Assembly: GCA_003665825.1 (NCBI GenBank)
Contig: QPFY01000001.1
Span: 1,481,001 to 1,545,000, forward strand
DNA length: 64,000 bases
Origin: Microbotryum silenes-acaulis
Lineage: Eukaryota > Basidiomycota > Microbotryomycetes > Microbotryales > Microbotryaceae
Direction of reading: 5' to 3'
Positions 58,215 through 64,000 of this stretch are shown piece by piece. The translations under genes and the position numbers were made by a program. The notes under the pieces are model-generated. The model had not been told where the DNA came from and did not search any database. It saw only the letters and a list, made by a program, of their open reading frames with translations. Position 1 is the stretch's first letter. Each line of letters opens with the position of its first letter.

Positions 58215-61200
58215 TCATGAACCGTACTGCATCGTTTGCTGTTGCTGCATCATGCCCTGCATGGCCTGAGTATCATACATGGCGCCGTCCCAAGTGGTAC
58301 CGGGGAATTCATCCAGTCCTAATCCCACGGCCGACTGCTGATGTACAGGCCATTGCGAGTAATCGTTCGTGTCCATGGCACCACCGGTGTACTGCACCGT
58401 GTCGGCTTGGTTTGCAGCTTCGCTGTGGTAATAGTGCGTGGGCTGAGTTGGATAGGTTTGTTGATTGACCATGCGAACATTGAGGTAGGGCGAGTGGTGT
58501 TGGAAGCGAGAGCCTTCGGCGTCTTGCTGGACGGGCTGCCCTTGCGATCGTCCCGCCTGAGCCTCGAAGTACTGCGAGTCCGGCGTCCCAATGTAGTGTG
58601 CTTGCTGTCTGGCTTGGCCCTGATTGTGTCGCATCTGAGAACGGTTCGCTTCTCGCGGCGAGTAGCCAATCTGATGGTGCGTCCGCGCGTTGGGATCCTC
58701 GGGAACGGGCACGACAAAGGTGTTCGGCGCTTGCTGAGCGGGCAGGGGCTGGCGCGCCGTTCTCTGTTCTTCGTACTCCCCGTACTGCATGCCGGGGTGC
58801 ATAGCTTGGTGTTGTTGAGGATGAGGGATCGTGTAACACGGCTGTCCGTACTGAGTGGGGGTTTCGAGATGCGACGATTGGAATTGTGCCGATTGCGGGA
58901 ATTGCGACGAGTGAGGATGGGGCATGGCCCGCTGCGAGGGCTCGGGAGCCTGCTGGAAAGCCTGCCTTGCGGAATGCGACCGGGCCATGTGCGACGGTGT
59001 AGAGTACGTCGGGGTGGGATAGTCCGCCCCAGCTATTTCGACAGCGAGCTCTCCCAGCTGATGAGCCGGGTGTATTGTAATCGGCTTGGGGGCCGAAGCG
59101 CGTACTCGGTCCTTCTTCGCCGCCGAGGCGCGAGAGCCTTGGCGAGAGAGGGGCTTCGACGCAGCTGGCTTCTTGACTATCGCCACAGGTGCACTACGAG
59201 AGGGCGAAGGGGCCATCCCGCCAGCTTCCGGTATGGAATCAAAGACCATGTTCCGGCTGGCAGATTTGATCATAGCGGGGGAGGCGAACGCCGGCTCGCG
59301 GTGGTGGGAACGTCGCGAGGCACTCGCGCCATCGGACGGCGACTTGAGCGCTGCGTCGTCTTGATCGTCCAGCCCGTTCTCGAGTGCGCGCTGCAAGGCC
59401 ACGGATGTCGTCGCTGTCGAAGGACGCTCCAAAGTACGAACGTTGCCAATATCGGAGGCTTGCTTTTGACCAGGTGTTCGATGGGCTCGCGAGGCCGTAC
59501 TGGACACAATGCCGCGATCCCTGTTCGCCATCGCATCGTCCAGAGAAGTTCCAGGGCCATTGATAGAGTGACTGCGCGAGAGCGGTTGGGACCCTGTCGC
59601 AAGCGACAGGCCGTTTATTCCGACGTCCTGAACGCTGGTGGATCGCGACAAGGCGTAGGGATGCGCGAAGGTCCGCGCCCGCGGTGCTGGTGACGCTCCG
59701 AAGACGGTGGTCGCGGAATTTGATGGCGCGGAGGAGAGCGAACTGCGGGACCGGTGTCGTGATCCTTTGGATCCTCCCGTAGAGCTCTTCTCATTCGGCT
59801 TGATGGGGGAGGCAAGCACATTCGTGTTGGCATCACCTGTCGGGCGACCGGGTTCCTCCTCCGGCACAACGGTTAACGCGCCAGCCACGAAATCAAGGAC
59901 CTCCGAGTCGAGTGGGAGGACCTCCACACTGAAGGCAGGGAACAGCGCTCCTGCGGGTGAGAAAATGTGCAGAGAGCATGAGTTACGGTTTCAAAATCCT
60001 GCTCTAGCATGAGAAGCGTCGACCCTTACCTTCGACCTTATTCTGCCCTCGCCTCTGCAGCTTGACGACTTTGTAGATATCATTAAGCAGATAGTCGAGC
60101 TCGAGAGAGATCGCAAACGAATCTTGCGCGGTCATCTCTTCCAGCTGGTACAACGGTCGATCATGAGAGTGGATCATGGCCTCGAGTAGAAGGGTTCTCT
60201 CTGCGTAGAGGAAGCATGTGCAGGGTCAGCGTTAGACCCTGGCTATATGGGTGTGTTCACCGACACTGGCTCACCTGTTTCGGACAGGCGGGATGGCGGC
60301 TTGTGTGGCACCCCTGCAGGCCACCATGCTGGTTGAAGAGTCGATCCGCTGGTCTTGTAAGGAAACTTGACCTTGTGATCGGGCTCTAGCGCTCGTATCC
60401 ACAATGCACAAAGCTCGTACTGTTGCTCGTGGGGAATCGCCCAGAATCTGCTTAAGTACCATTTCGAGATCGACTGCGGGTCCAGCAGGGTGGGGACGAG
60501 TCGGCACGGTGGAGGGCGAGGAGAGGTCGAAGCCTGCGACAATGTGACGCCAAGCTCAGTAGGAGACGTCGACAGCGGTGGTGTAGATCGTCCATGGGCA
60601 TCGAGATCTCTCCTCCCGGTTGCAGCGGTATCGTCCAGGCCAAGCTGACCCATCCACGGGGATCGGCCAAAGCCGCCTTCGCTGGAGGTAGGTCGGGCTC
60701 CCGCAGACGTAGGTGACCGTGCGGGTCGGTTCTGCCTGGTCATGGGTCCAGGTGTCCTCAGATGAGTGTTTGCGGCACTTCCGTCTGGCGGGGATTCCCT
60801 CTCTCTTGACGCCGGCGCAGAAGCCTGGTTCGCGCCCGACTCGGTCGCATGCTTTGGCTCAAGAGGAGGCAGGATCAAGGCCGTTTCAGCACCTAACATG
60901 GGGCTATCCTCTTCCTCCCAGTCGTCTTCGACGATCGCGCGCGCCGAAGCCGTGCGAGATCGCGGCCACCTCGGCTTGCCGGTGCTCGTTTTCGTCGGAG
61001 CTTCGGGTTCCTCAACGTCGTACTCGCCTCGAAAGTCGTTTGCGATCGCGAATTCACCTTGTATACGTCTTCTGGTACGAAAGTATTTGATGGCCGAGCG
61101 CTTGGCCTCTTTGCGGACCTTGATATTGAACCAGCTACCGAGGTGGGGCCTCAGCGAGGGCGTCGAGAAGGTCTCGATCTCGCCGACGGGGGAGACATAG

Positions 61201-61328
61201 AGCAACGCGAAGGCGCTCCCGTTGAGATGCGACGAGAGGGACATAGCCCTCAATGCGTTCAGACGCGTGCGTCGGTGGTTGTTGCGCGCCTTGTGTACAT
61301 CCTCGTACGGCGGCTGTGGGGATGCCAT
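58215..61328 (-). CDS. YDR124W-like helical-bundle protein (PF11001/DUF2841 type) with Gln-rich tail
   Basis: Three exons (61328-60275, 60200-60030, 59950-58215) total 2961 nt, 986 aa. The N-terminus contains HLNGSAFALLYVSPVGEIET, a short beta-rich block. Residues about 286-408 form the helical bundle (SISKWYLSRFWAIPHEQQYE, WIRALEPDHKVKFPY, WWPAGVPHKPPSRL) and continue in exon 2 (LLLEAMIHSHDRPLYQLEEM). This pattern matches the fungal YDR124W-like/subtelomeric hrmA-associated family. The remaining 570 residues are disordered, rich in Ser, Pro, His and Gln, ending MMQQQQTMQYGS, like an activation or prion-like region. Family members are poorly characterised; a nuclear regulatory role is inferred. 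Confidence 0.8.
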
Positions 61329-62744
61329 CACGTCGGCGGCTCTGGCAGAGCGCTCCGGAGCGCGTGTCGATCAGACGACGGGCTCGAGATAAGTGTCGGC
61401 TGTAGGCGATGTCGCGTCGACCAGGAAGCGTTGGTAGAGGCGCAGGGACGTGCCTCGAGCAGTAAAAGGTGTTCCGTTCAGACCGTCGTGATAGATGATG
61501 TCCGTCGCGAGACGGAGTCGCCCGTTCACGGAAGCCAATGACTAGGCCGGCGACGCGGAAATCGACGCCGCGGGGACGGGGGTGGCAGTGTGCGAACGCG
61601 ACTGCAATAATCCGCAATCCGACAGTCGGCGTGATTATCAGTACCCAAGGCTTGATGATACGGTGATTGATGGTGTCCTCCTCGGCTTACGGGATGAATA
61701 ACAACCAAGAGCGCCAGATGGGGAGGCACTTGCTCGCCCTGTCGCCGGGTCAAAAGGGCAAAGGGAAAGTGCATTGGACGAGGCCGATGCGCGATCGAGT
61801 TGTCCGGCCACTCGGAGGCGATCTCGGGAAAGTCATTCAGTGTAGCACCGCGCAAACGTATGATCTTATTCGTGGACATGATTTGAAAACAATGTCAACA
61901 TTCTGATCTGTAACGACACCTGGAAAAAAATCATGATGCTGAATTGAAGCACGGGTGGCGACTCGGTCCCGGTGCGACAAAACCCCGAAAACTGCAATGA
62001 CAAATCAACCTCCTTTGTCTTCGTACGGCTTCACCCATCAATCAACATTGGTGCGATGCCGTGGCTGCGCGATTCGGATACGTCGACGATCGAAGCCGAG
62101 TCCGACTCTACGACAATCGGTAACGAGTTGCCGGCGGTGCGCTTGCCTCCTGGTGACAGTGACGCGTCATCCTTGCGGCGGGTCTTCGAGACCGATGTGC
62201 GCCTTACCTCAATCCTCCAGGCAAATTGGGTTCTTGAACCAGATCGTCGAACGTACCCGTCATTGTCGACACCTTTGTATTTGAGTCCGCCGAGAGAATT
62301 TTCGTCGCCAGGGCAGCTCCTGTCCGAGTCCGATTGCTTCGAGCACGGGACATGAGCTTCGGCGGCCGTGGTCGCCTTGTTCCTCTCCATCGATTTAAAG
62401 TTCTGGAGTTTGCGCTTCTATCGTTCTATGCCGTCCTCGAATTCGGGCTCGACCAAGAGGTGGCCCGACGCCTTGACCGCTCCCTAAACGGCGTCGTCAT
62501 TTTGCGTAGATAACCGAATATGTGAAATCTAATCAGGCTTGATACAAAAAAAAAGAGACCACGCGGGTCGACTGCTCGGCTTGACGTAGCCGAACTTCAA
62601 TGGCGAGGTCTCTTTGGAGTTCGGGATCTTGGATGGCCGAAAGGCGCGGAAGGGGGGTGGCAGAGTGCGGTGGAGAAGATCCCCAGTTAGTGCACAACAG
62701 GGGATTGCGGCGGATACGCATATCGCGAGACTCTCGAAGGGTCT
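61329..62744. other. Intergenic region, no gene supported
   Basis: 1.4 kb without a frame that shows motifs or splice-supported extension. Competing frames of about 120 codons occur on both strands (for example 61972-62355 plus and 62031-62390 minus) and cannot both be real. A small exon of an unrecognised gene cannot be excluded. Confidence 0.35.
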
Positions 62745-63420
62745 TCATGTGGCGTACCCTGGACTAGCACCCTGAACCGAATCCAACCACTGGCCAGCCT
62801 GCCACTTTTCGAGGGTCGCTGGCCCGATACTTTTGATCCCGCTGAAGTACTCGCACTCGAGAACGAGGCTCGCCACAACCGTTGATAGTTCCACACCGCG
62901 GGGTGAGCGTCGAGCACGAAAGTCCACCAAGCTGATGTTTTGGAGCTGTCCTTGCTCGACAACACGGCGTTAAAACGGGAGGAGTCGGCAGCCGAGAAGC
63001 ACTGAAACTCCGCTGCCGGCGCTCACGAGGACGACGCGGTTGGGATAGAGCGTAACGTCACAAACCTGTCCGAATTTGGTCGACGTCCAGACGAGGGGAT
63101 CCGCTTCGTGGGCCGCGGGACGAGTACTAAGCCGTGCTCGAACCAGCGAACAAAGGTGACGACCTGCGTTGGTTCGTCACCGTTGTTGAACTTGCCCTCC
63201 CATGCTTTTCTCGATCGTCCGTGGACGAATGTGACGAGGGTGTCGCTCGTGATGACGGGGGCAGGGTGGGGGACAGGGGTCGACCCGTAGGAAGGCTGTT
63301 GCTGCTGTTGGCGATCTTGGCAAGCGTCTCGTTGAGCTTGGGATGCTGGATGGTATGGTTGAACACGATGACTTTTTGGATCCGCCTTGCCGTCGCTGCA
63401 ACAATCTCCTCAAGGTGACG
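62745..63420 (-). CDS. Hypothetical protein, C-terminal exons (5' end unresolved)
   Basis: Three consecutive exon segments agree in phase: a first from about 63420 down to 63128 (contains VITSDTLVTFVHGRSRKAWE and TQVVTFVRWFEHGL), then 63065-63027 (VCDVTLYPNRVVL), then 62945-62745 ending SPGYAT. Donors are GTACTC and GTGAGC; acceptors are GGACAG twice. The last exon holds CEYFSGIKSIGPATLEKW, which resembles a helix-hairpin-helix of the type seen in X-family DNA polymerases or structure-specific nucleases. No catalytic residues are visible, so no function is claimed. The start codon and upstream exons were not found. Confidence 0.42.
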
Positions 63421-63565
63421 ATCGCATCGAGGAGCACCCGACGTCGCTTTGGCTCCTTGTTCTTCGCGATGTCCGTCGAGGCTTCGCATTGATGTTTGAA
63501 GGCAGTAGAGCTCTAAACGATCCCGACGGAGTAGGGCGTGTCGCAAGAATCTTCTCGAGTGGTAA

Positions 63566-63686
63566 CTGATGATGACCACGACTCAGTCCAATGAACGGGG
63601 ACGAGAACAGAGTGAGTTAAGATTCCAAAGAGCTGACCTGATGATGACCACGACTCAGTCCAATGAACGGGGACGAGAACAGAGTG
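63566..63686 (+). repeat. 49-bp direct repeat, two copies
   Basis: Bases 63566-63614 recur at 63638-63686 with no mismatch seen, separated by 23 bp (period 72). Each copy begins CTGATGATGACCACGACTCA. It overlaps the 5' region of the preceding minus-strand model. Confidence 0.9.
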
Positions 63687-64000
63687 GCCAGAGACTAAGG
63701 GACAGACTCGCGGAAGGCTAGAAAGTGACTAGGGAGTTCATGAAGCGTCGCTAGGCTCAATCCCAAGTACCATAATAGGAGCAAGAATCAAATGAAGGAC
63801 GATACAACCATATATTTCTAACAGGGCGTAGTAAATATACAGTGGAGAGGATCAGCTAGGGTCTTTCTCAGCAAATATCCCGGGAGTAGTCGCGGGATGC
63901 GAAGGGGCTCGGAGGCTTTGAAGAAGTGATTTGCCATCGATCTCGCCGGCGAGGGAGACCAGCGCGCTGCGCAGCCTCGTCTCCCGAGAGCGAAGGGCGT
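63687..64000. other. Right edge of window, nothing identified
   Basis: No coding frame, RNA gene or repeat could be supported in the last 0.3 kb. An AT-rich patch lies at about 63780-63845. Confidence 0.4.

Noticed and set aside
58341..59693. 450-codon open frame on the plus strand
   Set aside because: It is the antisense of the disordered C-terminal exon of the YDR124W-like gene. Its Arg/Gly/Leu-rich composition is what the reverse complement of Gln/Ser/Pro/Ala codons gives, and it has no motif.
61972..62390. Competing frames of about 120 codons on both strands
   Set aside because: They are mutually overlapping, lack recognisable content and no splice evidence favours either.
1..64000. CRISPR arrays, bacterial operons, Shine-Dalgarno sites
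   Set aside because: The sequence is eukaryotic with spliceosomal introns throughout; no regularly spaced repeat array was seen.

Overview
This window is nuclear DNA of a filamentous or dimorphic fungus, most likely a basidiomycete. Nearly every gene is cut by several short introns (mostly about 45-110 nt), exons can be tiny, and the gene set is eukaryotic: calmodulin, WASP, PTEN, NAC beta, Ubc6, proteasome Rpn1, a fungal phytochrome and a Zn2Cys6 regulator. The GC-leaning sequence, dense introns and a phytochrome hybrid kinase would fit Pucciniomycotina (for example Microbotryomycetes), but that is inference. Exon models were built by hand from splice signals plus family knowledge. Where lengths are quoted, the spliced exons sum to a multiple of three.

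Layout. 0-10.4 kb: the 3' end of an acidic protein, a 619-aa five-exon conserved hypothetical with two similar helical units, a large unknown protein (4.3-7.1 kb), a secreted or anchored beta-repeat protein (7.4-8.9 kb) and a weak gene model (9.4-10.3 kb). 11.3-21.9 kb: a FUSC/aromatic-acid-exporter-type membrane protein, a peroxisomal enoyl-CoA hydratase/isomerase ending in AKL, calmodulin (7 exons) and a WASP homologue with WH1-CRIB-polyproline-WH2-acidic layout. 22-28.5 kb: a secreted glutaminase-A-type protein flanked by two PhzF-like genes; one is intact but lacks the family's catalytic Glu, the other keeps the Glu motif but has an in-frame TGA.

28.7-46.7 kb is dense housekeeping: a Ser/Thr-rich unknown, NAC beta (BTF3), a decayed MULE/FAR1-type transposase relic, a short-chain dehydrogenase, the ER tail-anchored E2 Ubc6, a conserved multi-pass membrane protein, a PTEN-type phosphatase head-to-head with Rpn1, and a 77-aa ATP synthase subunit K-like protein. 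47.1-61.3 kb carries three probable signalling or regulatory genes: a 1468-aa phytochrome histidine kinase/response regulator, a 1027-aa Zn2Cys6 transcription factor, and a 986-aa protein with a YDR124W-like helical bundle and a Gln-rich tail. The last 2.7 kb is poorly coding, with one partly modelled minus-strand gene and a tandem direct repeat.

Striking genome-level features are the number of GC-AG introns (five well supported) and of very small exons (6-14 nt), which would break most automatic gene models here. No tRNA, rRNA, CRISPR or intact transposon was found.
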